The position numbers and the translations under genes are program-made. A DNA stretch of 64,000 bases, taken from assembly GCA_025618425.1 (NCBI GenBank), contig CM046846.1, positions 30,807,409 through 30,871,408 on the forward strand, read 5' to 3'. Below are positions 11,125-25,300 of this stretch, one piece after another. The notes under the pieces were generated by a model. The model saw only the letters and a list, made by a program, of their open reading frames with translations, searched no databases and was not told where the DNA came from. Position 1 is the stretch's first letter. Each line of letters begins with the position of its first letter. Origin of the DNA: Heliocidaris tuberculata. Taxonomy: Eukaryota > Echinodermata > Echinoidea > Camarodonta > Echinometridae.

Positions 11125-12196
11125 GTAAACGAATAAGACCCTTTCACATCATTAGCAAATTTCCTGAAAGGTTGGTAAATTTGTGACATTGTGATTTCGA
11201 TAAATGACATTTGATCATAATTTCTGCGTTAGCATTTTTCGTAATAAAGGTCCTTATTTTTTTGTTTTGAGTAAGAATGCTTACACATAGAAAAAAAAAA
11301 CCTGGTTAAAAGTTTTTCGAGAGAATTATTTTCCGGGTTTTATCGCATTGGTTCACCAGGAATTTGGTAATTTAATTAGAGATGATGCGCTTACAGATTT
11401 ATGTTTGCTACCGGATCCGGAATTCTAGTAAAGCTAAACACTTTTTTGTTAAAATTTTACAAGAAGTTTTTTTAGTATATAATGACCAAATATTTGTAGT
11501 CTTTATGTGCATGTGCGGGGTTTTAACGATTTTTCTTCCAGATGAGTTATACTTTTCTTTTGATGCTCAGACTAAATGTGAATTTGAATGTGAATAAAAA
11601 GAATTTAGTGAAATGGAAGGTATATACATTTGTCGCTAGCCTACGTTTCGTTGTGGCTTTGAATTTGAAGGGATTCAATTTAAGGCAATTGATCAGAAAC
11701 AGGCCTATTTTGTTATCACTCAAGATCCTTGCCTTTTTTATGACATTTTGCGTCCACCCACACTTTGATAAAAGCTTATCCATGTACAAGAATATCTCTG
11801 AAAAAAAAAATTCATCTTTGATTCATTTATGAATTCAGATCTTTAATAACCCGTCAAGAAATAGGTTACATCGTTTGCTCTTTCTGTCAAAATTGATCAA
11901 TAGTCATGTAATCTGGATCACGTCAGTTTTCCATTTCTTCATCCTACTTTTCCTTTTCCGATACTTCCTCCTTCCTCTAGTTCTCAACCATGCAGGAAAC
12001 TGGGAGCATCTTTTTCACCGGAAAATCTGGGGGTGCCTTTTCATTCCCAAATCTGACAAGCTAAATTAAAAATAAAAAAAAAATTATAATTCATCATATT
12101 TTGGGTGCCTTCTTTCCCAAACATCGCTGCTCCCGCACCCCCTCTCTGAACATGCTGAAAAGAGGAGATTCAGCAAGCACCCCAAGCATCCCAGCT

Positions 12197-12198
<2 letters not shown>
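11125..12198. other. No gene recognised
   Basis: AT-rich sequence. The short open frames on both strands have no recognisable domain, splice signals or codon bias. Confidence 0.35.

Positions 12199-12248
<50 letters not shown>
12199..12248. repeat. (TA)n microsatellite
   Basis: An uninterrupted TA dinucleotide run of about 50 bp. Confidence 0.97.
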
Positions 12249-12250
<2 letters not shown>

Positions 12251-12351
12251 TCCATGTCCTCAACCCTCATGTATTGTCATGATTCATGAAGCAACATAAA
12301 TCATTGATTGTCTTGATGTCTGTTTTTCACCTTTTTTTCTCTCTCTCTCTC

Positions 12352-12618
12352 GGGGGGTGGGGGGGAGGAGGAGGGTACTCGATTTTCCGAAGGTTCGTTT
12401 TTACGAAGGTTCATTATTCCGAAGGTTCGTAATTCCGAAACACAAATATTCCGAAACACAAATTTCCCATAGCAGGGGGTTCATAATTCCGAAAATGAAA
12501 TAAAGTTCATAATTCCGAACATTATTATGGTGCATTACTCCGAGGGTTTGTTACTCCCAAGGTTTGTCATTTCGAAAATGAAAAAGGGTTCATAATTACG
12601 AACCTTCGGAAAAACGAC
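12352..12618 (-). mobile_element. TTCCGAA fold-back-like element, copy 1
   Basis: Made almost wholly of variants of ttccgaaggttcataa in both orientations. The ends read tcgattttccgaaggttcg and ccttcggaaaaacga, an inverted repeat. A G-rich run lies just outside the left end (12352-12375). This is the reverse orientation of the copies at 44.0 and 53.9 kb. Confidence 0.75.
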
Positions 12619-13702
12619 ATGATCTTTTTATCATGTATGCGTTTAAGATTGTTCTCTTTTATTTCATCAGTTTTCACTTTTTTGACACCGGTCAAGAGGC
12701 TATACATGTATATATAGTTTGCACTTTCTGTGAAATCTGATGAATAATCATATTTTAGCGTAACTTTTCTGTGTCATATTCCTTCTACATGCACTCTTCC
12801 TCCAGTTCTCAACTCTCACATCCTGCTCCCAGCATCGTCGTAATTCATGAAGCAACATAAATCAGATAGTACTGATAGATATTTTTATTGCTTTCATGTA
12901 TCCTCCTGGGATTATTCTCCCCCACTTTATCGGTTTTTCACCTTTCTGATCTCCTAACCAACTAAGACATGGGTTGATAACATCAATGGGTAGATATAGG
13001 AATGTCTTTTGAGCAGCCAACTAGAACAGCTGAGGACAGAAACTTATATGGAGAACCTGTGTCTCCAGATCCATCATTGTCGCCTCAACGGTCTCTAAGC
13101 TATGGGACATAGATAGATAGGCAGATAGGTATTAGATAACACCTTTCATTTTTACTACTAACGCTTTATTGTAGAGGTAAATGTTTCACATTATTTGGGT
13201 CTTAACAACTGCCCTTTTGTTTGCTCTCCTGTTCACAAATATTTTGTCGATCAACATAAGCGAATCATTCTTATGAAGATGATTCGTATTTTCCGTCAGT
13301 TGTCTATATAAAAAAACAACATATTGATTATACCTTGAAATAATCGAAAAATATATTTGTTTTTTGTTATATTTGGCAAATTTCATTAGTTTCACCGTTG
13401 TTCTCAGTCCTCCCTCTCTCCTTCTCCCTCTCCCTCTCTTTCTCATTTTCCATCTCACCTATACGTTTTTTCTCTTATTTTAACAGGCATGTCTCTTTGA
13501 ATTTCATTTGCACTGCGGCTGAACCAAACCAGGATACTTTATCAAGAATTTATTATATCTCTGCATTACCGACGACGTATATAATGATTAAGTAGTCAAT
13601 TTCTGTATCCAACTCCTTCTGGGTGAAGTATTAAGGCAATAATCCTAAAAGCAAATGTAGTGCGAAAATGACAGGTAATTAATATCACTCTACTGGTACC
13701 TT
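12619..13702. other. No gene recognised
   Basis: Single-copy-looking AT-rich DNA, with a short polypyrimidine patch at 13400-13450. No exon could be supported. Confidence 0.35.
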
Positions 13703-13995
13703 TAAGACCACCACACTATACGATTCGTCTGCGATCCATTTTCAGAAGAAAATGTAATAGCATTTTATATATAAACATTAAAACGCATAAAATATTTCTG
13801 ACTGAGGTTCTAAATTGTCATAAAGATTGTGAAATCGAAAATATGGCATATTGTGAGCCTTCTAATCAAAGAAAAGAAAATCGGCTCAGAGTCCCAGAGT
13901 CGTAGTGACGTCAGACCAGTCCTACGATTGTCTATGATTTGAAACTGATTTTGCCCCTTTTCCAGGTATAAGGCTGACAGCGCATCCAAAATCAA
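13703..13995 (+). mobile_element. MITE with CRE motif, truncated copy
   Basis: Matches the left two thirds of the element at 31254-31670: ccacactatacga, ctgcgatcc, gaggttctaaat, the CRE TGACGTCA at 13906-13913, then tttgaaactgatt. It lacks the right terminal repeat. Confidence 0.7.
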
Positions 13996-14077
13996 AACAA
14001 TTTTGATCATGGCACATAAGTGCTAAAAATGACATACCGTTATCGCTATAACTTGACATATTTTTGGCGCGCTCGTG

Positions 14078-14189
14078 CGTGTGTGTGTGTGTGTGAGTTG
14101 ATCGATGGGCGTGGGCGTGTGTGTGCTTGTGAGGATGTACGTGAGTGGGTATATGGTGTACGTGTGTGGGTGTATGGTGTGGGTGAGTG

Positions 14190-14222
<33 letters not shown>
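14078..14222. repeat. (TG)n-rich microsatellite
   Basis: Two TG runs separated by imperfect GTGTGGGTGTATGG units. The His/Thr-rich and Val/Cys-rich frames across it are translation of the repeat. Confidence 0.95.
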
Positions 14223-14225
<3 letters not shown>

Positions 14226-15095
14226 AAAAGCCATTATATAGCTATATATTTTAGTATAATCTCTTTTAAAAAGTCTTCAAAGTAAGTGACATTAAATTTT
14301 GTACTGTATATTGGGTAGCATAACGATCTTTTTCGTAATATAGCAAGTGTCAAACAAACCGGCTATTAAATTTATATTTTACTACCGCTATGAATATTTA
14401 AACAAGGCTTTTTATGTACATAATAGTCTTATTCTAAGATTCTGTTTCCTCAAACCAAAGAATGAGAAGATTACAGGGTGTCATAGCCTGGTCACGGCAT
14501 GGACGATTTTCTAATTTGATCGACTATATTTTGACCTCGTAAATCGAATCAAATGAAAGCGGGGTGTTAACAATTAAGATTGAAAAGCTGGACAGATGAC
14601 CCATATTGACAGTCTCTATAGACCAGTCATTCTCATCACAAGTCACATGGTTCTGATGGTCAAGGGGATATGTGTCAAATTTGAAAGTGTATAAGTGGGG
14701 GGGGGGGGGGGAGGGGGGATCGAGGGGCAGAGGCATGGAAAGTAACACAAACTACATGTTTACGTTAGTTCATTCAGTCATTCATTTATTCATTCATCCT
14801 TTTATCAAATAATCTCTCCATTCATTCATTTAAAATTTTATTAGCATTTACATTTCCAAACATAAAGAACAATACAAATATATTTTGCTGATTAAATAAC
14901 AAGAGTTTATTGATATGAGTTAATATTAAATAACAACGTTAGGAAATTCACAACGTGATTTAAAAAAAAAAAAAGTTTTTGTATGATGTTGAAGAGAATT
15001 TGTTTTTCAAGACGAGGTGGGACATAGTAATAAAGTACTAAACTGTATTTTGCATGTCCCCTTCTCCCTCCTCTCTCTTCTCCATCCTTATCAAA
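14223..15095. other. No gene recognised
   Basis: AT-rich sequence with a G homopolymer near 14697-14710. No coding signal. Confidence 0.35.
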
Positions 15096-15166
<71 letters not shown>

Positions 15167-15171
15167 TTCTT

Positions 15172-15204
<33 letters not shown>

Positions 15205-15209
15205 TTCTT

Positions 15210-15294
<85 letters not shown>
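15096..15294. repeat. (CT)n microsatellite, about 200 bp
   Basis: CTCTCT with scattered TTTCT units. The Ser/Leu and Arg/Glu open frames here are artefacts. Confidence 0.97.
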
Positions 15295-15295
<1 letters not shown>

Positions 15296-16363
15296 CGCAG
15301 ATAAGTACAACAGACAGATTTATGTTTTTATGGCCACATAACTTCTACCCATGAAGAAATTGTTTAATCACTGCATAGCGGATAACTTTGTGAATGTACA
15401 AACAAAGGCACAATGGAGGACAAGGCGATAGCATCGCACGCTGAACATGAATTAGTGCCATAAAAGCATATATTTTAGTGGAAGGAAATTAAAGGAGAAA
15501 AATCATAGAGATATAGTACTATTTCGGTAAATTAAAAGTCAATGTAGCATATTTCGAAGAGCGAGTTCTTTTTTAGTATATATACTTTGTAAGTTAAATA
15601 TGCCGGACCACCACCATCCGCTTCCAAGTAAATCAATATATAAAGAAAGACTGCATACAGGAGAAACGAGAACATCCAAATTTATCTTTTGAATTATCCA
15701 CCATAATGCGTCACTGCGTTGTTGTTTCTGAATGTATTGTAATGTCCCGTTCTGTGTGGTCTTGTGTCGTCTGTCGTTTTATATCAGTTTATTCCTTCAT
15801 TTTATTTTAAATGATACTCTGATATTTTTGTTAGGAAACCTGAATTACAAACTTTGCTTTCCAAGGTTTCCTCCACAATACAGCTAGCATTTATTTAATT
15901 ACCTCTCTTATAATGTAAATTTCTTTTTTTCTTCTTCTTCTTTTTTTTTTTTTTGCTTTAAAACCGAATTTATGTGCCAGATTTAGAATAATTCTTAATT
16001 GTTGGTTTTCTATGGTCATGATTTGTGTAAACTGAAAGTCTTAGTAAATTTATTTGCTGTTATTGTGGAAGTAAATGAAATGAAGTACAAAATATATTCT
16101 TTATCAGTTCAACATGTAATTTTTTTCGTGTTTCGAAAAAAAACTAACAAACTAACATTTTTATCTGATTTGATTCCTCAAAGACGCCAATTACATCAGG
16201 TGCGTTCAAAGCATAAGAAGTAGAGAAAAAAATGAAAAGAATATACCTTGAGAGGATGACCTATGAAAGCTCACAATATGCTTATTTCATATACTTAAAA
16301 TAAAAATAATTAGCTTTTAATTAACTTATTTCATTACCTTAAAATGTCCATGTTGAAATATTG
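15295..16363. other. No gene recognised
   Basis: AT-rich DNA with a T-rich patch at 15920-15955. No repeat family or exon could be named. Confidence 0.35.
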
Positions 16364-16937
16364 AAGGCCAAGTCCACACTTATATAAAGTTGATTTGAAT
16401 AAATAGAGTAAAATTAAACAAGCATAACAGTGAAAATTTTATTGAAATCGGATGTAAAATAAGAAAGTTACGGCATTTTCAAGTTTTGCATTATTTCTTG
16501 AAACAGTGATATGCATAACATGGGTGGTATGCAAATAAGTGAACCGATGATGTCACACACTCACTTTTCCTTATGTATTTTATTATATGAAATATCATAT
16601 ATTTCAATTTTTTGCTTCAATAACGTAAAACGTGGTTTGACTCCTTATGGAACATGTAAAATCATCATTATTGTAACTTATTGTGAAACAAGGGAGAGAT
16701 ATTTCAAATTTCATGTAATAAAATACATAAGGAAAAGTGAGTGTGTGACATCATCGGCTTACTCATTTGCATACCGCCCATGTTATGCATATCACTGTTT
16801 CATGAAATAATGCAAACTTTAAAATGCCGTAACTTTCTTATTTTACATCCGTTTTCAGTGAAATTGTCACTGTTATGCTTGTTTAATTTTACTCTATTTA
16901 TTCAAATCCGCTTGATATTAGTGAGGACTTGGCCTTT
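16364..16937. mobile_element. Long palindromic MITE (AAGGCCAAGTCC family), copy 1
   Basis: About 574 bp whose two arms of about 230 bp are inverted copies of each other. The ends are aaggccaagtcc and ggacttggcctt, with matched inner blocks such as gatatgcataacatg and catgttatgcatatc. The short loop lies at about 16600-16690. There is no coding capacity beyond chance. A second copy lies at 39482-40007. Confidence 0.85.
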
Positions 16938-17805
16938 AAGGGTGTATAGGCGCCATCTGTATGTAAAAGGTGAACGGAGAAATTTTCATGGCCATTTATT
17001 TTGAATGAATTACGAGTTGAATTCTGTCTTATAAACGAGCTCTGCGCGAGTCATAAATGTCTCTGTCGCCTTGCATAGATATTCCATCCGTTAACTAACC
17101 GCAAGTGGCGGCATCAATAATTCAACCCTCAAAGGCATATAAATACTTGACAATGTCTTCTGTAGCATTGCATTACGTATGTTGTTTCTTCGTAATTTAT
17201 CTCATGTAGCAAGAAGCTTTTCTGCCCCCAATATATAATTCTTAATAATTGTCGGCGTCTCTGAGAATTATACAGAAAGCTCTTAATACGAAGTTCATCT
17301 TACAACCTAATATGATTATCTATTTGCCTTAGAGTATTTAGTGGAATCATGTTATGTTAAATAAAAATAAAAGTAGAAGGAACTAAAGATGCACTTTAAA
17401 AAAAATTAAAGAAGCATTAAAAGATGAGGAGCACTTCTAAGACGTAGAATCAATGCAAACCACTAATAAGAGGGGCCTTTTCATTTTCAGGCCTCGTATA
17501 TGGTTAGAGGAAATCATGCATGGGCCTCTGCAATGTCTTATTCTTCGTTTTCCATATTATCTGTCATCACTTTCACTATTGGTTTCATTCTTTATCGTGC
17601 ACTTTTGAAGCTATGATAATTACACGTTGCTCTCAAAGGTCATACTGTCTCTTCTTCTTTTTAGTTTCTATTTTTTATTCCAACACACCCCCTGTTCCTT
17701 TCTCTCTCTACCCCATGTCTGTCTGTCTGTCTCTCTTTTTCTCATAATATATCCCTCTCTCTCTCTGTCCCTCTCTTCATTCTTATTCCTTACTACAATG
17801 ACTTT

Positions 17806-17806
<1 letters not shown>
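16938..17806. other. No gene recognised
   Basis: AT-rich, ending in a polypyrimidine-rich stretch. No supported feature. Confidence 0.3.

Positions 17807-17838
<32 letters not shown>
17807..17838. repeat. (CA)n microsatellite
   Basis: About 16 CA units. Confidence 0.95.
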
Positions 17839-17841
<3 letters not shown>

Positions 17842-18472
17842 CCCATAGGCCCAGCAACAACAAATTAATACTATTATTCCCATGTACTGAAAGCTTCTTA
17901 TTGTGTTTTACAGTATTCATCTCCAGTGTAATTTATCATGCTTCACAGGATTTCAGTTTTGTAGTTCTTCTCCCTCTTGTTCTTTTTCTTCTGCTGCTTT
18001 TTTTTGTTTTGTTCTACTTCTTCTCTTTCTCCTGTTTTTTTATCTTTTTGCTTCCATTTTGATTTTGTCTTTCCTTTCTTTTTTTCCCTTTAGTTTTTTT
18101 TAAATACTTTGTTCTCCTCCTCTTCTTCTTTCTCCATGATTTTTTACCGCTGACCTGGTATGTCTTTGTACCATTTGTTCTGTTTCTTGGTGATCAACTT
18201 ATGGCGAGTACTCATCTATCACGCCCTATTTTCCCCATCATTCTCTTTATCTTTCTGTAGACTTCATCTTCCTCTGTCTCACTATATATTTGTCTATCAT
18301 CAGTTGCTATCTGTATGTTATTTTCTAACCCCCCCCCCCCCCGAATCGATATTTCGTCTCTCCTATCTCCCTCCCTACCTCTCTCTCAAAACGCCATGCA
18401 TTTCCTTGTGATTCTCCATAAATTTTGTCTGTCCCTTTGCCTCCTCTTTCTTTATCTCTTCCCCTCTTCATC

Positions 18473-18474
<2 letters not shown>

Positions 18475-18508
<34 letters not shown>

Positions 18509-18538
18509 AGATCGCTTCCCCCTCCTCCCACCTCTCTT

Positions 18539-18573
<35 letters not shown>
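18475..18573. repeat. (CT)n microsatellite, two blocks
   Basis: Two CT runs (18475-18504 and 18545-18573) in a pyrimidine-rich region from about 17.9 kb. Confidence 0.93.
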
Positions 18574-18576
<3 letters not shown>

Positions 18577-21372
18577 CTTTGTTTAATTTATCCCTGCTGA
18601 ACAGATCAATCAAGTTTGAAATGAAATAGTTGATTTATAGTCGCAACGGGCTCAAACAATAATACTCGACTGCGTAATGCTATTGGCACCGGGCAAAATA
18701 GTTGTCACCAAACCCTAACAGTGCAAGAAATTTTAAAGTTCTCATTCAGGAGAAAAACAAAATGGTACTATTGACAACAATGTGGACGAACCGTAAACAC
18801 AAGAAAGATTGCTGACATCTGAGGGCAGCCCCCGGCAAGAATTAATGACAAATTTAAAGGTTTTCAAATTTGGAACTCCGCTGTTGATTATTCCCCCTCA
18901 GGAGTTTGTTCCTATTCAATGCTAATGAGTATTATACCATAAAATGGAATCCTGTCTGCATAGTGTTCTCATGATAAGAAATAGTCTGGCAACTTTTGAA
19001 ATGAATCACAGAAAGAGGAACATTTAACCTAAAATTGGACATATTAAATTCAGTTTCAGTTTTAGTTTATTTCATATTTCATATTGCTTTAAATATACAA
19101 AATGAATTGTACAAACAAACATGAATTCTATTGTGAGACTAGAACAGAATATGAAATTTAAATCTTTCGCATTTAGCATCAATTGAAAAGACTGAGCCAA
19201 GAGTAGCAGGGTATGTCAAATTTACCATTGTTTACAGTTATATTCAGCAATTTTTGAGAAAAATTGTTATTCAAAACAGAGAGCCGTGTGGGAACAAAAT
19301 GAATTATACACAGACAACTTTGGAGAGAAAATATTGAACATGCTGAATGAACCTTTACTCATCACTATAAACGTCAAATCTGATGCTTATGCATCAACGC
19401 TTTATTATCACATTTATAAATATATGAATATTTTTAAAGTCCGTGTTAGAATGCTAATTAAAGTGCAAAACCTCCAAATTTAAACATTACATTCGTTAAT
19501 CCTCTTGCTCGTATAGATCAAACTCATTTTAGAAATCTCTTAGCCATATCATAATGTAAAGATATATAGGAATTAGCCCAGCGTAGTGATTTTTATTATA
19601 CGATGTTTTCTGCAATTCAATCAGAATAATTTGTATTCTGGTATTTCTGCTCTACAATAAATCTGTTATAATTAATAATCACTGTAATCTTATAGGAGAA
19701 AAACTATACTTATTCTCGCATTAATAGGCCTGATTCAAAATTACGTGTGTCAATACAAATGCATGTATTAAGGTGAATAAGTACCACACACACAAAAAAA
19801 AAAAAAGGTCCGATGCTTATGGCAGGGGATCCATGCAATGCTTTAGTTATATATAAACATCTCATGAGGTATAAACACATCGTGTAAACAAACGTCTTTG
19901 GCAATATACGTTTTAATTGACGTCCGCGAATGAAGGACAGAACTGACACAAAGAACTGAAGCTAGGCAAGGAAAAATAAGGGGGAAAAAAGGATATTTTT
20001 CAGAAGAATATGAGCACTGGAACAAAATAACCCACTGTGCAGTTTTGCAGCATGATCACAAACTGTGTTCATTATAGTCATCATACAGGACAATCAGAAA
20101 AGGCACTGAGAAAATAGAAACTAGATAATTCCTTGTACAAAAATGGCTGATTATATATATATATATATATATATACATGCATCATTGTCATCAAGTTTTT
20201 GACAGAGCAAGCTATTTTATTTGTGAAATGGAGGATATAACCACATGCTATCTATCATTAATAAAGCTTCGAGGGAAATAGGAAACAATTAGAAATTTGT
20301 GTTATTTCTATGCCCAAACAAAACAACAGAAATCCTCACATTTACCGTCTGGCGGCTTGTGAATTGTAGCTACAAATTCGCAGATTTAGGATTCCTACAC
20401 ATTTAGTTTCTGATTTTTGTCATAATGTGTTTTTACATAATTTTTTGTACCTTATAATTAAGGTGGAATTTTCTGTTAAGTGCAAAAAAATATATATTAA
20501 AAAATCGGCGAACTAAAAAGCAGGACATAGTACATCAGAGAGAAAGATAGAGAAAGAGAGGGAGAGAAAGAGAGAAGGAGCTCAGGGAAAGGAATTATGG
20601 ATGAAATTCTTGGAGAAGTAGAGCGGTGTAGAAAAAGCAAAAGATGAATAATTAAAATCTGTAAAAGGGATCACGTCAATGAAATGACTTTAAGTTCTAG
20701 AAAATGCAATTGACATGCAAAGCACGTAGTTTGGACATTGTGGAATTTATATTGACAAAAAACATGCCACAAATTAAAAGAGCAAAAGACTTAACAGTAT
20801 GGAAACCAGTTCAAAACCTGCTTCAAAGAAAATGATTATTTTCTTTTAGATATTCCATTAATTAATGATAATAACATTCATCAGTTTTCCTCCGATGAGG
20901 GAGGGGGCAGGCTCATGACCTGAATGAGAAAGGCAGAGCACGTATTGGTTTCGTGATAGGCCTAATAACAAAATAGAGCATCATGCAGAAAACCTCGAAA
21001 GGGATCGCAATATTACAAACAGTTTAACAAATGCCAAATAGCGATGAAAAACTGATAGTTTCATAGTTTCTCACAAAATGGAATATATTTTAAATAAGAT
21101 GAATTACAAGTTTACATCTGCATCAATGAAATTATTTAACAATATAATAACTTGTGATAACATGTAATTCATAAATTGATACAAGTAATGTGCCTTTTAG
21201 AGTAATAACGTATAATTTCATGAATTCATGTGAATAATATGACCTCCACGATAATCATCTTCATCTCCGGTACGGAAACGGAGTGCTGTATTAAGGTTGC
21301 AGAATACAGACAGAGAGAGATAACAGATTAACAGTATACAGGAAGATAGAAAGGTGAGTCTAATTAGACAGC
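18574..21372. other. No gene recognised; LINE-tail-like patch and short (TA)n
   Basis: AT-rich sequence. The stretch 19047-19130 (agtttcagttttagtttatt) resembles a minus-strand LINE 3' tail. A (TA)n run lies at 20152-20175. No exon was found on either strand. Confidence 0.35.
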
Positions 21373-21599
21373 GATTGACAGAGAGAAAGAAAGAGAGAGA
21401 GAGAGAGAAAAGAGTGAAATAAGAGCGAGAGAGAGAGAGAGAGAGAGGCGGGAGACTGGACGGGGGAAGAGGAAGAATAATTATGCAAAGAAAGAGGGAA
21501 AGGCAGAGAGACGGAGAGAGAGAGAGAGAGAGAAGAAAAAGGAAAGATAAGGACAGAAAGATTATATCTATATTATAAATAGAGAAAAGATAAAGAAAC

Positions 21600-21638
<39 letters not shown>

Positions 21639-21654
21639 TCCACACACACACACA
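21373..21654. repeat. (GA)n, (TA)n and (CA)n microsatellite cluster
   Basis: GA-rich runs to about 21530, then (TA)n and (CA)n at 21599-21654. Confidence 0.92.
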
Positions 21655-22043
21655 TGTATAAAGAGCAAATAAGATAAAGACGTATAAAGAAAATAAGAGG
21701 GACATGCATATGCAGAGAATGAGAAAGCACGAAAGAGTTAGAGCTCGCGTCCATATAATTCCCGATTCCAATCACGTGTGACTTGAATCACAGTTTTATC
21801 TGTACGACCTGATTAGAAAATCACGCAGCGAAAAATGCTGACACCATGCACACAGTTTCATCCGTGACTCGAATCACTGACAGAATCTGAGTCTTGTTGC
21901 GTCCTTATACATGAATTGATGGATTGACATTTAAGATTGACATGAGCCATATAACTTGAAAGAGAGTAAACAATTTGAAAATCACAGATTCACCCCCACA
22001 TCATGCTGTATGAGATAAATCTGCCAAGTCGTGTATAATATAG

Positions 22044-22212
22044 AGATAGAGAGAGAGAGAGAGGGAAAGGGAGTATGGTCAGAGACAGAAGGGATGGAGG
22101 AGAGAAAAAGGAAGAGTGAGGGTGAAAAAGATAAGAGAGAGGGAGAGAGAGAGAGGCAGAAGGAGGAAAAGAGCACGCGCATGGGCATGTGAGTGCGGGA
22201 GCGCTCGTGAGT

Positions 22213-22297
<85 letters not shown>

Positions 22298-22304
22298 AAG
22301 AGAG
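22044..22304. repeat. (GA)n/(GT)n/(GA)n compound microsatellite
   Basis: GA-rich sequence, a pure GT run of about 65 bp (22214-22278), then GA again. Confidence 0.95.
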
Positions 22305-25300
22305 ATTTATGGAGTAGAAGAGAGAACGAGAGAAAGGGCGTAAAATCACACTGCGTCGAATCGTGTCAGGGTTATACAACCTTAGAACCACACTCAGCTC
22401 AGCTTCCGCATCAGCTGGTTGATAATAACCAAAGCTCCTCCTTGGAATCGAAGCTGACCATCAATATTGAACACCAGTGGGAATTACCAATGCATAAATC
22501 GCGTTTACAAAATACGATACCTCCGGGATCCTCTTTGGTAATCAGAAGCGACTGATTGTGATCTAAAGTACATTGATTCTGGATGATTTTCATCGCGTTT
22601 CATAGTTTACCGACCAAAGTGGACGCCGAAACTGCTGTCAGAGGTCCGTTTTAAGCTTCAGCCTCTTCCCTCTTGCTTTTTAAATTTCTATTATACAAAC
22701 CTTCTGATAAGCAGCATTCATTCTTATCACAATGGACTGTGGTGTATACGTGCCATGAACAGTGGCATTAGAATTAATTTATATCGAGTAGTGAGTATTG
22801 TCAGTGTTGCCAATGGGCATGCACCTGCATTTTAACGTTACCGCTATATATCCTGTAACTTTCAATACCGTGCTGTCCGCTTCATTAAGCGATTGTGAGA
22901 AGGGAGCGAGAGAATAGAACTTTCTGATTGCGAGATTTAGTTAAAAAGTCCAAACCCCGTTTGTGTATTTTGATACACGAAACAATGACAGATATTGTTT
23001 CTATAGCAACGAAGATAATCTTTTTGCATCAAATCTTGTAATCGAATGGTAATCCATCTTGAAATATTCATGAAATATTTATACTTTCTTGCGGACAAAA
23101 ACTGGTGTGAGTTTCAGAGCGAGGAATAGAAACGCTTGTTTTTGCCTCTCATTTCGTCTCGAGTCAGTTGAAAGGAATTAGTGTGAAGGAGAGTCGGAAA
23201 TAACAGTTCTCCAATGTCACTCGGGATGCGTCTTCGAGAGACCCCAAAACAGGGTCGACACAATGTTCCTCCAGGGATAATTTCACAACTTTCCTCGAAG
23301 AGAGCAGACGTTTTCCTGTTTTAAAATTGATCGTTTGCTTAGTGACGCGAAGGAAACACATTAACTGAGTTATCTTGTATGTTGACCGGAGTGAGAAAGG
23401 CATTTCACCAACTTCCTGCGAATGAGATAAAAGGGTACTTGAATATGTCAATAAAGTGGGATGCTATTTTTCGACATTTCTTCCCTACCAGAAAATTTGC
23501 ATTGTGATTATTGTGCTTGAATCGCTTGAATCGCAAAGACGTGAAATTGTGTTGAACGAAATAAAATAATTTATGACTTTATAAATCTTTTAAATTCTAC
23601 AAGGGCAACATCTTAAAACTATCTTTGAGAATGGTATAGTCTCTTCTTAGTCGTTCACAAATGAAAGTGAAAAATGACCGTTTAAATACTGTCGATATGT
23701 TCACATCTTACGGAGATAGTAAATAAAGGAGTCCACTTAAACTTGAGATTCGAGCACATAGAGGCCTACGATCAAGTACATTTTGCACCTGCTGCGTCGA
23801 AGAGGTTTCCCATTTTTCAAACACGGAATGAATACGATGATTCATTCTTTTGTATTCTTGTAACTGTAATGATTGGTTCGTGGTTGACTTAGAAACCTTT
23901 CAGATCTATAATGAACAACACAAGGGCCTCGCTGTTTGTATGAAATATGAACATAATAGTACTTGTCAGTCAAAATGCAGTATTGCTTTTCATATTTTTA
24001 AGATACTACCTGTAATACGTGTCTGAAGGGCAATGTAAGCGCAGCCATCGCGATAGACAGGCGACGAAGTTATTAATAGCTGAATACAAATAAGGGCTCC
24101 TTAGCAACCATACATATGAAAATCATGGTGGGTAATTATTAGCTTCAAAATGTATCTCTAGACGGTCTCACTGGAACAAGAACCCCTGTATGTACTTTAG
24201 AAATGCAGGATATTAAATTTTGTGACCTCCAAACAAACGAGATTAATTCGGACAAGTAGCCATTGACTGACGTGCATAACGTGAACAGAGTGGAATTAAT
24301 CAGAGGAATGTCTTTTTTCTAAGACAGACTGTTATTCTCTATCAGCATCAGTTACATCCTTGCCAAAGTAACGGAGCAGACAGTGAGCACCTTATCTCCT
24401 TGTTCCTACTCGTTCTCTCTTTGTCAGGTGGCTTTACTTGACCTAAATAATCTCATGTGTCTTTTGTTTCCTCTGTAAAGGAAGGTTATTGGACGTGTAT
24501 GATGGTATTTATAAAGAAATTCGTTTTAGACGGTGAGGATTTCTAAGAAGTGGGGTACTGTAAGAGGAAACGAAACTTGCAACTTGAAGTTTTGTGCATT
24601 GCATTCGTTGGACGCATTTAACAACCGCGTTCGTACGTATGGCCCATCGTTCATTTACACATTTTACGAAATTATTCTGACAACAGTTTGAAGGCCACAC
24701 TTCTAGAAAGATTGCAAATTGGAGAGATTTATCGCACAAGAAAACCGGATGCAGGCCGCCAAAGAATGGCATTTTTTATTGGAAATTGAATTGGTCATAT
24801 TTATCCCTGCTGCCAGAAAGTAAATCATGTCACCTTAGAGTCAGTTTCCATCACCAAAATCATATTTTGAAAAAAATTAAGCTTTGATCTTTTACTTCGA
24901 TCTTTAGAAAAAGGTTAATGCATTCCCGAAAGCATTAATAATCAAGAATGCGAGCATGTTACATGTTTCTGCCTTGAGACAGCATCCATTTCGAATTCTC
25001 ATGCAAAAATGAAGCAGTTATCTTGACGTTCTGATAAGAAGAAATAACACTTCAAGACACTTATTCGCTTTGCTATTTCTCAAATAGACAACCGAAACAT
25101 AGAATAAGCATTCGAAAAACAGAATGCTTGCAGTTTTCTGTTCAGAGGATGATGGTTGTATAGTGAGTACTATTATCGGCTGATTGATGCCAAAAACGTA
25201 TCATCTTTCCCATCAATTTTGCTCGGAATACCTTGAAGTCGAAATACTTTCACATGACGCTGAACGAACTTATTGATTAATTAATGTAGAAAACCCCGTC

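Noticed and set aside
14020..14241. His/Thr-rich and Val/Cys-rich proteins
   Set aside because: Translation of a TG/CA microsatellite in several frames.
15017..15341. Ser/Leu-rich and Arg/Glu-rich proteins
   Set aside because: Translation of a CT microsatellite.
16511..17004. Open frames of 87-99 codons
   Set aside because: They lie within the long palindromic MITE and recur as mirror images in its arms.
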